From positions 472,059-536,058 of the forward strand of contig WTPW01000185.1 of the NCBI GenBank assembly GCA_009809945.1: a DNA stretch of 64,000 nt, written 5' to 3'. Within the stretch, counting starts at the first letter, position 1, and each line of letters opens with the position of its first letter. Below the pieces are notes generated by a model, which worked only from the letters and a program-made list of their open reading frames with translations, searched no databases and was not told the origin of the DNA. Shown here piece after piece: positions 1 through 12,054 of this stretch. Both the position numbers and the translations under genes were made by a program. This stretch comes from Gigaspora margarita. Its lineage: Eukaryota > Glomeromycota > Glomeromycetes > Diversisporales > Gigasporaceae.

Positions 1-1263
1 TGTATATAGGTATGATTTAAAGCAAGCAACGTTGTACGAGCTAAAAATTGTTGCGAGACTCCTTAAAAGGGTACTATATAGTTAGTAACCAACTCTATCA
101 AATGTCGTACGTTCGTACGTGTTAAAACAAAATGGTCCTAATGAATGACTTTTTTTCAATGATTGAGAATTCGGTCTTGTATTAAAACTGGCATATGTTT
201 GTCAATAATGAAAGATCAATGGTTTAATATCTCATATGAGATTTAATCCTCCTTGTTCATCGCTGACCGATAACCTAAGACATAAATAATTTATTTTGTT
301 ATTTCCCTAATAATATATAACATATAAATTTTTGGTCAGACCATATTAGCCGAATATTTTATTAAATTATTATTATTAAAAAATCATAAAATAGTATAAC
401 CTTCGTTATATAAAATAACTTATAAAAAGTCATTAAGGTCATCCAGGTTATCGGCCAACATTAGATTAGTCGACTTTAGTTATTAAGGGTTTGGATTTAT
501 TATCTAATGAGGTTTCATTCTTCATACCAAATAGCCTGAAAAGTATTATTTATTTAGGCGCTATATTTGTTTTAACCATTAAATGAACGCTTAAACGATT
601 TAAAAATTTTGACAAAAAGTGTTTTATTAAGTTATCGTTATGCAGTTAATGAAACGTTCTTTATTATTTTAAAATTTGTTCAGCCCATTTAAGAATTTTT
701 TTCATCTTTTTTCATTTTATTATTTCATATTAGTACCTTTGACAGATTATAGAATTCATGCAAAGTATTGGCGTTCAGTCATTTAATTAATAGTAGTCAT
801 ATTATTATTTTTTTTGTAGAATTCTGAATTATTAGACTGGAAGACAAACATTAGATCGTTTTCTTACGTCTATCATTAGCAACCTGACGAAGTTCAAAGT
901 ATAGAGCACCTGATGCAATATTGACCTTAATAATTTTAGTTTCTATTTTTCCTAGCAGATAGTAGAATGCTATACTACTTTTTCCTATCCTGCTAAATAT
1001 TAGTGACCATAATTAAATGGCAGAATATATGAAAAAAAATACAAAAAATGGTAGATCACCCATCATGAACTTGTCGACATGAGTAAACGATAAATTATCG
1101 CCGTATAACGAAGTTTGTTTTTATTAATGCAATAATTAATAACTCTATTGTCTTTTAGTTATGGCTATTTTTACTAAAGACATTTTTATCCTCTAATCTA
1201 TATCATAAATAAAACATAATGCACATGTTTATCTATCTTCTATTTAACTCAGCCAACCGTATT
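1..1263. other. AT-rich intergenic sequence
   Basis: No open frame, RNA gene or clear repeat is visible here. CG dinucleotides are fairly common compared with the 8-45 kb region, including a short palindromic stretch near 105-120 made of GTACG/CGTAC words. This may be flanking sequence of a gene lying outside the window. Confidence 0.5.
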
Positions 1264-1266
1264 TTA

Positions 1267-1687
1267 GGCCACGCAAAGTTGGATTTCAAATTCGGGACGG
1301 ACGGGCGGATTTTTTTTTTGTTTTTTTTTTTTTTTAGCTTTAATTTAAATAATGTTCACGTTTAAGGTTATGCAAGGCTAATTTTACATTTTGCACAACA
1401 AGGAACAAAAAATTGGGCCAGCAGTTATATTTTTCCTGTCAGTCCTATCGGACGATTACGGGAATTTAAGGTCTCCATCGGGTGACACCGGATGAAAATA
1501 ATTATTGGAATAAATTTTTTGCCACACTTAGAATTCATTCAATTATTAACGTTGTGAGAAGATATAGATGTCAAAAATCGAACAATTGGCACAATTGGGA
1601 TCTAAAAAAAAAAAAAAAAAAAAATTGAAAAAATTGAAAAAATGGGACGGCGGGTAATGCAAAACAAAAAATCAACTTTGCGTGGCC
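1267..1687. mobile_element. PIF/Harbinger-like MITE with TTA duplication
   Basis: The ends are inverted repeats starting GGCCACGCAAAGTTG, and the right end reads CAACTTTGCGTGGCC. Both are directly flanked by TTA (1264-1266 and 1688-1690). A three-base TTA/TWA target duplication and a terminus beginning GGCC are characteristic of PIF/Harbinger elements. The TIRs extend roughly 50 bp and contain a G/C-rich GGGACGG segment next to long T or A runs. There is no transposase frame in the 421 bp, so this is a non-autonomous copy. Confidence 0.8.
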
Positions 1688-1690
1688 TTA

Positions 1691-2695
1691 TACTTATCAA
1701 CCTAATGAAAACGCTAAATTAACATACCAGATATAATAATAAGACTGTCATTCTTAACATTAATTTAAATAATTACAATAAAGTTCTTCTTTAAAGACAT
1801 AACTTACACTGGCATAATCGTCTTCCTGGTATTTATTTCAAAATTTCATGCTTATTAATGTATTATGACATAGCTAATTAAAAACTAGGATAAATTGTAT
1901 TTTAATACTAGTGAAACATTACGTTCACAAAAGTTTTAAAGCGACTAAATACTTTAATAGGGCTCGTCATTAAATAATGGGTTATATGGTAAGAATTGTA
2001 TGCAAATACAGTGAGACATCTCTAGATGTATTCTGCAAGGACTACATGCAGTAAGGCAAAAGTGGATTTATAAAGGCCAAGTATATACATATAGTGTTTG
2101 AACAAGTGTTTGAGAATGCATTAAGAGAGGTTGTACAGTTAGAAAAGGTCCATTTAGAAGGTTTCGCAGTATATTACAAAACTTACAAAAGTCGTTGTCT
2201 CATATACAGAGACTAATCATTTAAAAGTGCCATTCTTATAATTTAGGAATTTTCATTGTGTAAATAATGACAAAACCTTTAAATCATATAAGTCTGGGCA
2301 CTCCATATCATTAAACGACGAGTGTATTTGATGCATGAGAAATACCAAAACATTAGATCCGTCATTGAGCTCGTTGGTTATGTAATTGTCGTGCTTGAGG
2401 TTGAAAATTCTTGGAAGTTGCCTATTTGGGTGCCTGAAGTTGCACTTGACTGAAGTTAGCCCCTGAATCTTACATGCATTGGCGGTAATTTTGGGCGATT
2501 ACATTACCAGAGGATTGATTACATCATCACGCTAAATTGGTGCTTCCAATATCTTATTTAATAAATCATGTAAGGTGTCGTAATAAAAACTAGTAGTGCT
2601 GATTTTGTTAAGATCAGAAAAATAAGTGTTGAGAAATTGATTTATCTCACGTATTAACGATCTATTTCCAAAAATTTAGACATCAAAAAATTGGT
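1691..2695. other. AT-rich intergenic sequence
   Basis: No supported gene or repeat was found. CG dinucleotides are present at moderate density. The region separates two Harbinger-like MITEs. Confidence 0.5.
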
Positions 2696-2698
2696 TTA

Positions 2699-2907
2699 GG
2701 CGAGACCAACTGGATTTGGTGTTTTACATTACCCCCCCCCCCTCATAGTAAAAAAAATTTAGATAAATATACATAGGGCTACGGGATATTTCGGAAAATT
2801 TTTACAGTCACGGAACAATTCGGAAAAAAAAATTTTCGAAAAAAAAATTTTTTTAAAATTTTGGGGGGGGGGGGTAATGTAAAACACCGAATCCAGTTGG
2901 TCTCGCC
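2699..2907. mobile_element. PIF/Harbinger-like MITE, copy A
   Basis: The 209-bp element starts GGCGAGACCAACTGGATT and ends with the inverse, AATCCAGTTGGTCTCGCC. It is flanked by TTA at 2696-2698 and 2908-2910. Inside the TIR there is a C-run (about 2732-2742) mirrored by a G-run (about 2864-2873). The internal sequence, including a GGGATATTTCGG segment and A/T runs, is almost the same as in the element at 51229-51476, so the two are recent copies of one family. It is non-autonomous. Confidence 0.85.
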
Positions 2908-2945
2908 TTAATATAACAAAAAAGCCAAATATATATATATAGAAA

Positions 2946-3165
2946 AATGCATTTGTCGCCCCCCGTGACTGTCACGGCCAATAAGGCGATATTAATATTA
3001 AAGTTAGGGTTAGGGTCAAGATAATTAGAGTTAGGGTCAAGATTAATACAGAATTGCGAGAGGATCATTTTTTGTTAGAAGTGCAATAGGTATTATCTTA
3101 GTAAAGTTTTGAGTTATAAATAAACCCGTGACAAATATTCATGTCACGGGGGCGACAAATACATT
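2946..3165. mobile_element. Small TIR element inside TA-rich DNA
   Basis: Inverted ends AATGCATTTGTCGCCCCC and its near complement GGGGGCGACAAATACATT lie in TATATATA tracts, so the target duplication cannot be read with certainty. The TIR continues into GTGAC/GTCAC. The interior has the distinctive stretch AATACAGAATTGCGAG, which recurs at about 28230-28250, showing a second, decayed family member. There is no coding capacity. The superfamily is undetermined. Confidence 0.65.
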
Positions 3166-4811
3166 CCTCCATATATATATATATTTTACAAACTGTTTAT
3201 TTTTTTTGTTCAAACATATTATTTTATTGTTTGTCAATGCATAAATCTGCATAGATTTGATTAAATTAGGAAACCCAAAATGAGAGGTTAAATTAGGTAT
3301 TGCGCGTGTGATACAAACCAAAAAAGGAAATCCGAATTTGTAAATAAACTAAGTGCGCGAGATAAAAATATAGGCCTTTACATTAAAGGTTATAGGTTAA
3401 AGTGATGCTTACTATATGTAAACTTTCATTCCCGTCATTTTAATTAGTGCACCAAGATCGATTTAAACATTAGTTTTTGCTTTTTCTTCTTTTACGCGTG
3501 TTCGGATTCTTCGTCGGGCTTGATCCAGGATAGCCAAATTTTGCACTCCCCGATTAGCTATTTCCTCCCCCCCCCCAGGAGTTTGTTACCCGCGCAAATA
3601 AGTGGATGCAGGGTTATGGTGTAAAAAATCAACCCCAAAATAAGGGTTTTATATATAAAATTCGAATCCACTTTATCCATGAATATATGAACTTCCAAAT
3701 GTCACTATAATCTGCTGAATAATACTACGTACATAAATTACTGAACGATGAATTAACACGGATAAGTCCGGCAAAACGGACATTTTTGGAACACAGCATC
3801 TGAAAAATTAATCAAAATCAGTACAGAAGTATTGTAAGTATATACAAAATGCTCTACTAATACAAGATAATGCGTGATGATATAATTTGTGCAACTTCCT
3901 CTGGAATAATAAATTATTGGCAGGTATAATCCATCGTGTTAAAATTAAGATTTTCTTTTTTGATGTTTTTTTTTTTGGATTTATTGTTTGAGTATTTTAT
4001 TGTTGATTTTATTTTTAAAGGCATCATAAATATTTATAAATATAGTAAATACTTTCTTTTAATTTAATACAATCCATATGCGGAAGATATTATAACAGAT
4101 AAAGAAAATGTATGTCTTTATAAATTATTATAAATAATATTAAATTGAGTTTCCGTTAATCTGCACAAAATGTGCCTGATACGTATGTACTAACGTCGTA
4201 CGTAATGGCACCGAATCAAAGAAAGTAATTCAATACGTCATAGCAGAGAAATGAAATTACATTTTTCAGATCACAACTTATAGTAACGTTAAACATCTAT
4301 TTAAATTTCCAATTATCCGTTCAATATATCCTATCTTAGTTAATTTCCAAAAAGAACTCGGAGATGATGAAACTCTATTCCTTTGATGAGCTTACAGTTT
4401 AATCGAAGAACAACGTAAATTCATTGTTTTATTTTCGGCAACACTGTATATTGTCTATCAGTTAGTTTTATTATTAGTTAAAGTTTCACTAAAAATATTT
4501 ATTACAATAAAATTACCATTGTTAAATTACATATTTTGATTTACAAAAATTATCATTGTTAAATTATATATTTGTAAACTTTATTTTAGTTTTGATATAA
4601 ACTCCGTTACGCCTTGTATTATTTTCTGAAACCCAGCGTAAAATATTTGGTGCAGGCTTGGGATCAACTCTATTTAGCAATGATCTTCACATGTAATGTT
4701 TTTAAATACTCGCCGTCATAAACGTACAACCTCAGTAAAATTATGGATCAAGAAAAACTTTCAATTAACATCAAAATTAACCTATCTAAATGTATTTAAA
4801 TACCATTAAAT
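3166..4811. other. Upstream region of the 4812-6056 gene
   Basis: AT-rich with retained CG dinucleotides. No complete gene is visible. A run of Cs sits near 3567-3576. The last 150 bases may hold the 5-prime exon(s) and promoter of the downstream gene: ATG candidates occur at 4696 and 4743, a GTAAAA donor-like site at 4735 and an AAAG acceptor-like site ending at 4830. None of the simple combinations I tried gave an open, in-frame junction. Confidence 0.4.
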
Positions 4812-6056
4812 TTGACGTTGGCTTTTAAAGAATGGCGCAGCGTCGCAAACAATATTGAGGCTAAAACTGAATGGGGTATTAATACCTACGGAAGAGCGCA
4901 TGCTCTTTTTCGTGCAGTGCGATTGGGCCCATTATTTATTGACCCACCTACTGCTCAAGCTATGATTATGAAACGTGCAATTCTTTCAAGATACTTTATT
5001 CAGATGCTTCTCCTCCATTATGTAAATTACGATCCTAATTTAATAGGACAAAAAATCACGCATAATATTAATCAAACAGATGCTGATCGAGTCAAGTCAT
5101 TACAAGAAAGAATATGTGCCCCTTGGACTAGTGATTTAGAATTGTCTGTTTATGCTTATTTTTCCACGGTAGCACAAACCCAATTTGAAGTCAATAACCT
5201 TGGCATGAAAGGTAATGATATGGAACTTTTCCATTTTTTTTCTTCCGGACAGCACGTGATTAAGGATGCACCGGTCATTTTGCAAAAAAACGTAATTGCC
5301 ATTGAAGATCTAATACGTAACAAAAAGTTCATTCCATTCCCTCCTAGACCTCCTAAGAAATTTACTGATCATTGCACTCAACATGTGCCTGAAGAATATC
5401 CGCCTAAAAATGACTATGAAAATAATAGACAGTTAGAAATTATTGCTCGAGTAATCTTAATTTGCAAAAATTTAGTTTTATTGTGGAAAGAAATTGATTA
5501 TTATGAGATCTGTAATGACGCATATGATCGCGTAATTCAAGGATCGCTTCTCATTATTTTCCCACCAAACCCACCAATTGAGTGGATACAACCAGAGGTT
5601 AAGTTTCAACTAAGTTATTATGTTATAAATAATATTCTGTATTTATTTGAAGATAGACTAGAAGATATTGGTGAAGCATTAATAGAATCTTTTATATATG
5701 TCAAACATGATTCTCGAGATAACCTTCTAAAACGTTATTTATTAGAATCATCAAGATCTAAACACAGTTCAAATTTACCTGCCAATCAGACTTTTGCCGT
5801 TCAACGACAAAATAATAATCGTCAGCTACAAAGACTGCAAAATACTGGCAACCTTCAAAGAGCGCTAAATACTGGCAGGCAAGCTGCAGGGCCTCAAAAC
5901 ACCCAGAATTTGTTTATCGATACTTTTACTCCTGTTCAACAATATAATGACCTAGTTGGGGGATCAAATCCATTCTTTAGTGCACAAGATGTGGAAATTT
6001 CGCCGCAAAATACCCAATACTCAATGCATTTGTTTTCAGGGTTCTTTTTCACATAA
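4812..6056 (+). CDS. Unknown protein, about 414 residues, 5-prime end unresolved
   Basis: This is the longest open frame in the window, and its composition looks like real protein. I do not recognise the family. Codons open at 4812 with TTG, which is unlikely as a fungal start; an in-frame stop lies at 4797-4799, and the first in-frame ATG is at 4962 (residue 51). Residues 20-50 (EWGINTYGRAHALFRAV onward) look conserved-protein-like, so an upstream exon joined by an intron is more likely than a start at 4962. Residues about 20-310 are mixed hydrophobic/charged and probably folded, with proline-rich patches (FPPRPPKKF, FPPNPP). Residues about 325-400 are rich in Q, N and S and likely disordered. 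There is no signal peptide, no convincing membrane segment and no catalytic motif I can name. It lies in a CpG-retaining region flanked by MITEs but not overlapped by one. It could be a lineage-specific fungal gene; a domesticated transposon protein cannot be excluded. Confidence 0.7.
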   Translation: MTLAFKEWRSVANNIEAKTEWGINTYGRAHALFRAVRLGPLFIDPPTAQAMIMKRAILSRYFIQMLLLHYVNYDPNLIGQKITHNINQTDADRVKSLQERICAPWTSDLELSVYAYFSTVAQTQFEVNNLGMKGNDMELFHFFSSGQHVIKDAPVILQKNVIAIEDLIRNKKFIPFPPRPPKKFTDHCTQHVPEEYPPKNDYENNRQLEIIARVILICKNLVLLWKEIDYYEICNDAYDRVIQGSLLIIFPPNPPIEWIQPEVKFQLSYYVINNILYLFEDRLEDIGEALIESFIYVKHDSRDNLLKRYLLESSRSKHSSNLPANQTFAVQRQNNNRQLQRLQNTGNLQRALNTGRQAAGPQNTQNLFIDTFTPVQQYNDLVGGSNPFFSAQDVEISPQNTQYSMHLFSGFFFT

Positions 6057-7185
6057 ATATGGTTACGCATAAATAATGTCGTCCAATTCGCTCCATTATA
6101 TATATATATATACTTATAATGCTGCGAAGCAATATAATGTCGTTAGTTTATCTAACTACTATGCACAAATTTATTAAAATGGTAAATAGTATTGCTATCA
6201 CTATTGTTATGTGATTTATTATAAAATATTATAAATATTAAAATATTAAATTAGGAAAATCTAAAATTTAAATATGTTTATAATATATAAGATTTTAGTT
6301 TAAGTTTAAATATTAAGTTATAAGATGTAATTGGCAAAATTTAAAATTAAATGTGCTTATAATATATAAGATTTTAGTTTTAAATTTAAATATTAGTTAT
6401 AATATGTAATTGGCAAACTTTAAATATAAAATAAATAGGTTGATTATTAAATTGGCAAACAAAAAATAATTATTTTATTAAATTTTAATTTCAAATATTG
6501 GTATAAGAGATAAATAATAAACATAAATTTAAAGAATTATATATTTTGTACGTCGGAATAGAATATTGGTAGATTTAGAATCAATCTTAGTTGATTCTAA
6601 AAACACTTATGCTAAAACGAAATGTTAAATTCACTCCAATCAGTAAAAAATATCGATCTAACTTAAAGATAATCTCGAATCCATTTAGCGCAGCTATGAT
6701 ATTTTCGTATATAAATAACACGTGAACAGTATGATGCGGATTTAAAATGGGAATTTTTACACCCCATACTGGCAATCCATACTATAATGATATTCTAATA
6801 TACAATCCGTATGCAAACTATAATTAACTGTAGATGTTCTACGTCATTGTTAAATTTATATGTCAATTATTAATTGACTAATGTCATTAGTAAATTTGAA
6901 AATAAAACATACGTCATTTTGCAATAGGTATAAAATTATTAGTCTTTATTTTTTATAATCTTGATTTTATTTAACAAATAATTACGACTTATCGATATGA
7001 AGTTTTTTACTATCTTTTATGAACAAAAAGATAGCTTAACCTCGTGATTATAATAATAATTTTTGATCGTTGTTTTTTTAATGAATTTGAATTTTATTCA
7101 ATACAATCAATTTGATATTAAATGTATAAAAAATTGATTTCTAAGTCATTCATTAATCGATAAAAATTAATAATGTGCATATGAA
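6057..7185. other. AT-rich downstream region
   Basis: Starts immediately after the 414-residue frame with a (TA)n tract at about 6098-6112. Apart from the tandem repeat at 6240-6440, no gene or element end was recognised. Confidence 0.5.
6240..6440. repeat. Tandem repeat, about 79-bp period, about 2.5 copies
   Basis: The segment TTATAATATATAAGATTTTA occurs near 6277 and again near 6356, with matching flanks (TGTAATTGGCAAA after each copy). Spacing is about 79 bp, and a third partial copy runs to about 6440. It is non-coding. Confidence 0.65.
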
Positions 7186-7189
7186 TTAA

Positions 7190-7670
7190 TGGTAGAGGGT
7201 ACATAGATCATTTTAATATAGTTTTATATGGTATTTTGAAAATTTCATATAAAACTTATATATGCAACTAATAAAACTTTTTTAAATTACAACTAATTTT
7301 TATTAAAATTTACAAAATATACATAAAACAATTTATCTATTATGGTAAAATTTTGAACTATTATTATATTTAAAAAAATATAGTTGTATCTATAACAAAG
7401 TTTTTCTGGGTTGCATTAAATCGCTAACTCTGATTGGTCAATTTACATAAATTTATAAGTTAGTTTTATTACTAAATTTTAATACCAATCTTTAAAAATA
7501 TATATTTTACTGAGATTGACCAATTTTAATGATTTTACTATCATTAGAATCAGAAAAACCTGCTCTACAAATATTAAAATTAGTTTACTTAATATAATTT
7601 TTCATAAAATTAATTATAAAAAAAATTACCATTAAGATTATATATAATTTTAAAATAGTACCCTCTACCC
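7190..7670. mobile_element. TTAA-flanked non-autonomous DNA element
   Basis: Inverted ends TGGTAGAGGGTAC and GTACCCTCTACCC are flanked by TTAA at 7186-7189 and 7671-7674. The same terminal motif (GTAGAGGGTA) and TTAA flanks are seen at 58593-59674, and a related TTAA-flanked element lies at 24614-24972. TTAA is the piggyBac target, although TA (Tc1/mariner) inside TTAA cannot be excluded. The interior shares an AATTTTAATGATTTTACT segment with the 24.8 kb element. No transposase frame is present. Confidence 0.65.
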
Positions 7671-7718
7671 TTAAGAATTGGAAAATATTTAATTGACACA
7701 GAGTATACATGGGATCAG

Positions 7719-7887
7719 TGTTGTACATGGACATGAACTGTCCATGTCCATGGTAAAGATTGTACCTGTTGGGAAAATCTCTACCCAGTATTATTAAATT
7801 ACCTGGGTATCCAGATAAATTACTATGTCACACAATTGCAAGTTCTACCCAAGTACAATAACTAGTCCATGGACATGTCCATATAAA
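7719..7887. repeat. Nested inverted repeat with TGGACATG arms
   Basis: The words ATGGACATG, TGTCCATGTCCATGG and CCATGGACATGTCCAT lie at the two ends. They bracket a segment (about 7766-7865) containing several CCCAG/CTGGG-type words that resembles 47757-47866. The left edge CAGTGTTGT resembles hAT termini, but no matching right terminus or target duplication was found. Confidence 0.45.
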
Positions 7888-7969
7888 TAAACCTATATCC
7901 AAATTATAATAACAAATTTATACAAATATCTATACATATTCTGTATTACAATTAGGGTTCCTACAAATC

Positions 7970-8140
7970 TGGATCAAATCAAACTTTAGGCCATATTTGA
8001 GTTTGATTTGATTTAAATCAAACCTGATCTCAAACTAGCATCAAAAAAAATATTTAAGTTTGATTTGAAGCAAACTTTTTAGTTAAATTTGAGTTTGGTT
8101 TGGGGTTGAGTTTGAAGTTTGCAAACTAGTTTGAGTTTGG
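7970..8140. repeat. TTTGAGTTTG-type minisatellite
   Basis: Degenerate repeats of TTTGAGTTTGATTTGA and its reverse (TCAAATCAAACT, AAATCAAACC) fill about 170 bp with an irregular period of 10-25 bp. The two orientations let the segment fold back. It is non-coding. Confidence 0.6.
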
Positions 8141-8141
8141 A

Positions 8142-8687
8142 TACTGTATATTGTTGAAAATAAGCTACTTCTGAAATAAACTACCTTCTTTCTTTTGGTC
8201 AAGAAATGCAAAAATATCTTTGATCTGAAAATAAGCTAACCACGATTGATGAAAGTTGCTATATAGTAAAGTCCAAATTTTACTAAGTAAATCGATTAAA
8301 TTCGCTTAAATAACCTTATTCAGGATATCAAAATACATATACTTAAAATTTACAATGAAATTGGTGAAGTTTTAATTAATTGGATTTTAATATTTATATT
8401 CAATGAAGAAATTAAAATATTATTACCAAAATATATTCGTTGAATGTAAAAATTAAAAGTCAAATAATAAAAAGTATACATATTTTGATAAAACTTTCAG
8501 AATATATGTAGTTTATTCTCCCAAATAAGTTTACTTAAGTGCTAATAATAGATTCACATTGTAGAATTTAGACTTTACTATGAGGCAATTGCCCAAAAAT
8601 TGATTTTATCTGAAAATAAGTAATACCAGATTTTTTGTGCCCAAAATCCTCCATAAAAGGTAACTTATTTTTGGAAACATATGGTAA
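8142..8687. mobile_element. AAGCTAC-family foldback MITE
   Basis: The left end TACTGTATATTGTTGAAAAT and the right end ...ACATATGGTA match both ends of the element at 55429-55751, defining a family whose TIR contains GAAAATAAGCTAC. A palindromic core of about 333 bp (8257-8590) starts GTTGCTATATAGTAAAGTC and ends with its near complement; the same core occurs at 26758-27090. A further partial copy with the CCAAAAATAAGCTAC motif lies at about 8690-8820. Non-autonomous, no coding capacity. Confidence 0.6.
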
Positions 8688-8879
8688 TATAAATGCTGAA
8701 TATTGCCAAAAATAAGCTACTTCCAAAAATAAAATACCTCTCTCTACTGGTCAAAAAACTCAAAAATGTCTTTGACCAGAAAATAAACTATCCCATAATT
8801 AATAAAAGTTGCTATATAGTATTAACTAACATTAAGTGATAACCTCTGTTTCAACAAGCATCTAATTTTAGTTTTTCTG

Positions 8880-10365
8880 TTTTGATATTGATAAAAAATA
8901 TGATTTAAATAGTAACTGTGCTCCAATTTTGTCTTTTGTTGTTAAAGATAGTGCTAGATATAGGACACTAATTGTATTTGGAATTTTAAACAAAGAGAAT
9001 AGTCATACTATTAGGATTGCTATAAAAGCAGTTCAACAAAATATTCTATGCAATAATGTTAATTGTTCATATAAATATTATGATAAGGAATTATCTAATA
9101 GCAGATGGTTGGTAAAAATTTGAAATTGTGCACTAGTATAAAGACTATTTGCAATAATCAATAAACATAGACCAACAAAGCAGAGTTACAACCTATTTTA
9201 TATAGCTTAATTTTATGTTGGTTTGATTTTTTGCAGACATTTGGTGAGCATCTTAAAAAACCTGATAATTAATAAGATTCAATTGCTATTGCTTTTAAGG
9301 TTGTAGATTAGAGCAGAAGTAAAAAGAGGCTGGAACATAGGCTTCTTTGCCGTCTCGATATTTGATGGTGAGGTTAATAGGCTCCTCTAGGCCGTTTAGC
9401 TCATAGGAACTTGGTAAACTTTATTAATTTTTTAAAAACCTCTGCAATTAAAGAAATTGCAAAAGAATTTTTGAGAAATAATATATTTGCAAACTGGCTA
9501 TCTGAAGAGTAAATTAATTGTTTTATTGATAGTAATTGTATGATATCTTCAAATAATATCCCTAATTTCAAGTCTATGACTACAAATAATCTTACATAAT
9601 AGATGAACAAGTCAATTAAAGATCAATATATCGAAATTCAGCCAATTAATCATTTTATACATTTTATTAAGAGGCTATATAGTATTACACTAGTGCAAAA
9701 TAATATTATTGAAGAGACCTATCCACAACTTACATTTGAATCAGGTCAAGTAACATATTAGAACTTACAAATTATAGAGCACAAAACTATGTTATTTGAA
9801 CAATCAATAGATATAAAGAGGTAACTAAATCAAGAGTAGCTTTATGTACTACTTCATTTAGTTATACCTGCAATCGGAGAATTATATACTTATTTCTATA
9901 TAAAAAAGAAAATAATAAATTTTGGTCATAATATACTATGAAAGGTATTTTTTTTAATAAAAAGTTTTATTAACTACTTCAACCAATGTTAGATAAACTG
10001 TATTAAAACATCTTATTGTAAAACTAGATAACAATTATCTTGTTAATATTTTAACTAGTAAATGCACATGTTTTAATTTTATATAAAATGGTTCTTTTTG
10101 TGATATGTGCAAACATGCTCATATAGCATGTTTATTTAATAATATTGAAAATAATAAAGTTATACTTGATACTATAAAGCATGATTTTGTGTTTTATTTT
10201 TATAACAAGAAACATGCGATGCTGAATGAACAAAATAATTTTGTTATTTATAATAGCTCTAATAATATGCTATTTCAAGAAATTTTTCAAATTTATTCAG
10301 AGCAAGGCAGTAATATTTTTTTCTATATAAACATTGAGTTACAGAGAAAGATTCATTTTGTTTAG
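8880..10365 (+). pseudogene. Degenerate MULE-type transposase with SWIM zinc finger
   Basis: Translated fragments in several frames line up with a Mutator-like (MULE) transposase. 8929-9123 carries KDSARYRTLIVFGILNKEN, like the conserved start of the MULE catalytic domain. About 9160-9280 gives INKHRPTKQ and QTFGEHLKK, as around the second catalytic Asp of the family. About 9400-9610 gives FLRNNIFANWLSE. Near the 3-prime end (10063-10116) the pattern C-x-C ... C-x-H (CTCFNFI, stop, NGSFCDMCKH) is a SWIM zinc finger, typical of MULE transposases. Many frameshifts and stops, including TAA at 10084-10086, make it non-functional. I did not find convincing TIRs for the parent element. Confidence 0.6.
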
Positions 10366-10576
10366 CTAAAATGCCAGCATGAAAAACATTAGAAGTTGGA
10401 GCTCCTAAAGTACATGAAGCAAAGTCTAATAGCTTTGTATCTACAACAATTATATAAATATTTATAACAAATAAAAATATATCTATAACTAATGAGGTAT
10501 TTAATTACTTATTCGGATAAGATCAGCACTATTTTTATATTAGATTTGAGGAAAATTACTATGTTGTTCATTATAT

Positions 10577-10945
10577 GTGAAATCTGACAACTGTGACTAT
10601 GGAAGTAATTTTTTTATTAAGTTAATAGCACAAGTCAATTAATTGAAAGTTGTAGAGCTCACTGAGACACATCTAATAGTGGTTAGATCATTCAAATTGG
10701 GCTAGTATTTGCTGAGATATTACTAAAAAACGATTGGCCACTATATAAAATTTCTAGTTTGTTTACATAGAATTTTATATAGTTGACCAATCGTTTTTTA
10801 GTAATATCTCAGCATATACTAGGCCAATTTGAATAATCTAACTACCATTAGATGCACCTTAGTGAGCTTTACAATTTTCAATAATTGACTTGTGCTATTA
10901 ACTTAATAAAAATTACTTCTATAGTTATAGTTGTCAGATTTCAGT
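10577..10945. repeat. Large palindrome (foldback), about 165-bp arms
   Basis: The left arm (from GAAATCTGACAACTGTGACT) is mirrored by the right arm (ending near AGTTGTCAGATTTC), with the centre near 10760. The inner arms contain ACTAAAAAACGATTGGCCA and its complement. Arms differ at scattered sites, so the palindrome is old. The form fits a foldback/MITE element; no target duplication was identified. Confidence 0.7.
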
Positions 10946-12054
10946 ATATAATAAAAAGTTTATATTGTACTTATCCCCAAAATCTACTATTGTTCTGATA
11001 TGGTAATAGTGCTGATTTTATTCAGATCATCAATTAAGTTTAAATATATTTAGCAAATTATTTAAATTATCTTTAATTTTATAATTATATAAACTATATG
11101 ACCAATAATAATTCAATGTTGCTCAATAAAAAAATAGAGCTATCAAGTTAATCAAATTCAAAAGAAGTATTGTGCCCATTACCTCTATTAGCTCAAAAAA
11201 GAACAATGGCTACAATTTGTAATCGCAAGCATAATATCTCAAAAGGTATACTTAAATAATATTAGTAATTGTATTAATTAAACAATTGTATTAAATAATT
11301 AATAAATAAGTAGCTGCGCAACTGCATTGCGCTAAACCAGGAACAGATAATAAGCCTAACGGCAATATTTGAATAATGGGCAGGATTAAGCTGAATTCAA
11401 TAGAAATTTGAAATTACATTTTTGGGCATTTATATGGAAAGTCTAATCATTACTGTGACTTTTTATACTACCTCAAAAATTATGAGACATATTTGACAGA
11501 TGTGTGTTAAATCATTTGACTATCATTAACTATTTAATTACATAAAATTTTTAATAAATATATAATTTATATACTATAAACCAATCAACTTTAAAAAATA
11601 GGAAATGTGTTTAGAGTGAGGAGATGGGTTTGATGCAATAATTAGATTCAGGAATCATGTTAATATGTTGGTCATGTGGCTGATACATAATAATTATTAA
11701 TAATTGTAGCAGATTAATGAAATCAGATTAAAATAAAACTGAGACCTCTCTTGCTCACCTTTAAAGCTTATAAAACTCAATATACTTATTTATTAATAAC
11801 CCTAACCCTAATGCTAAAAAAACCCCAAAAATGACCTCTAAAAAATTTTAAAATTTTGCTTAAAAAAATAGAAAATTTTATTTTAATCTGTTTTCATTTT
11901 AATCTGTCACAATAATTATGAAAATCAAATAGTAATTTGGGGTTCTTAATTTAGATCTAATTATAAAAGGTTGCAATCATGTTTTGAAATGTTAAACCAA
12001 TATAGAGTTATATTTTGTAGAATTTAGCTTATTTGGGTCACGTTACGAATTTTG

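Noticed and set aside
2732..2742. C- and G-runs as functional G-quadruplex sites
   Set aside because: They are the inverted ends of a MITE and vary in length between copies; no four-run G-quadruplex pattern is seen.
3003..3035. TTAGGG-like telomeric repeats
   Set aside because: Only two or three imperfect units inside a MITE; the same is true of ACCCTAACCCTAA near 11802. Too short to suggest a telomere.
2853..3321. Minus-strand open frames of 71 and 60 residues
   Set aside because: They lie across MITE termini and TA-rich DNA, with homopolymer-derived residues and no family resemblance.
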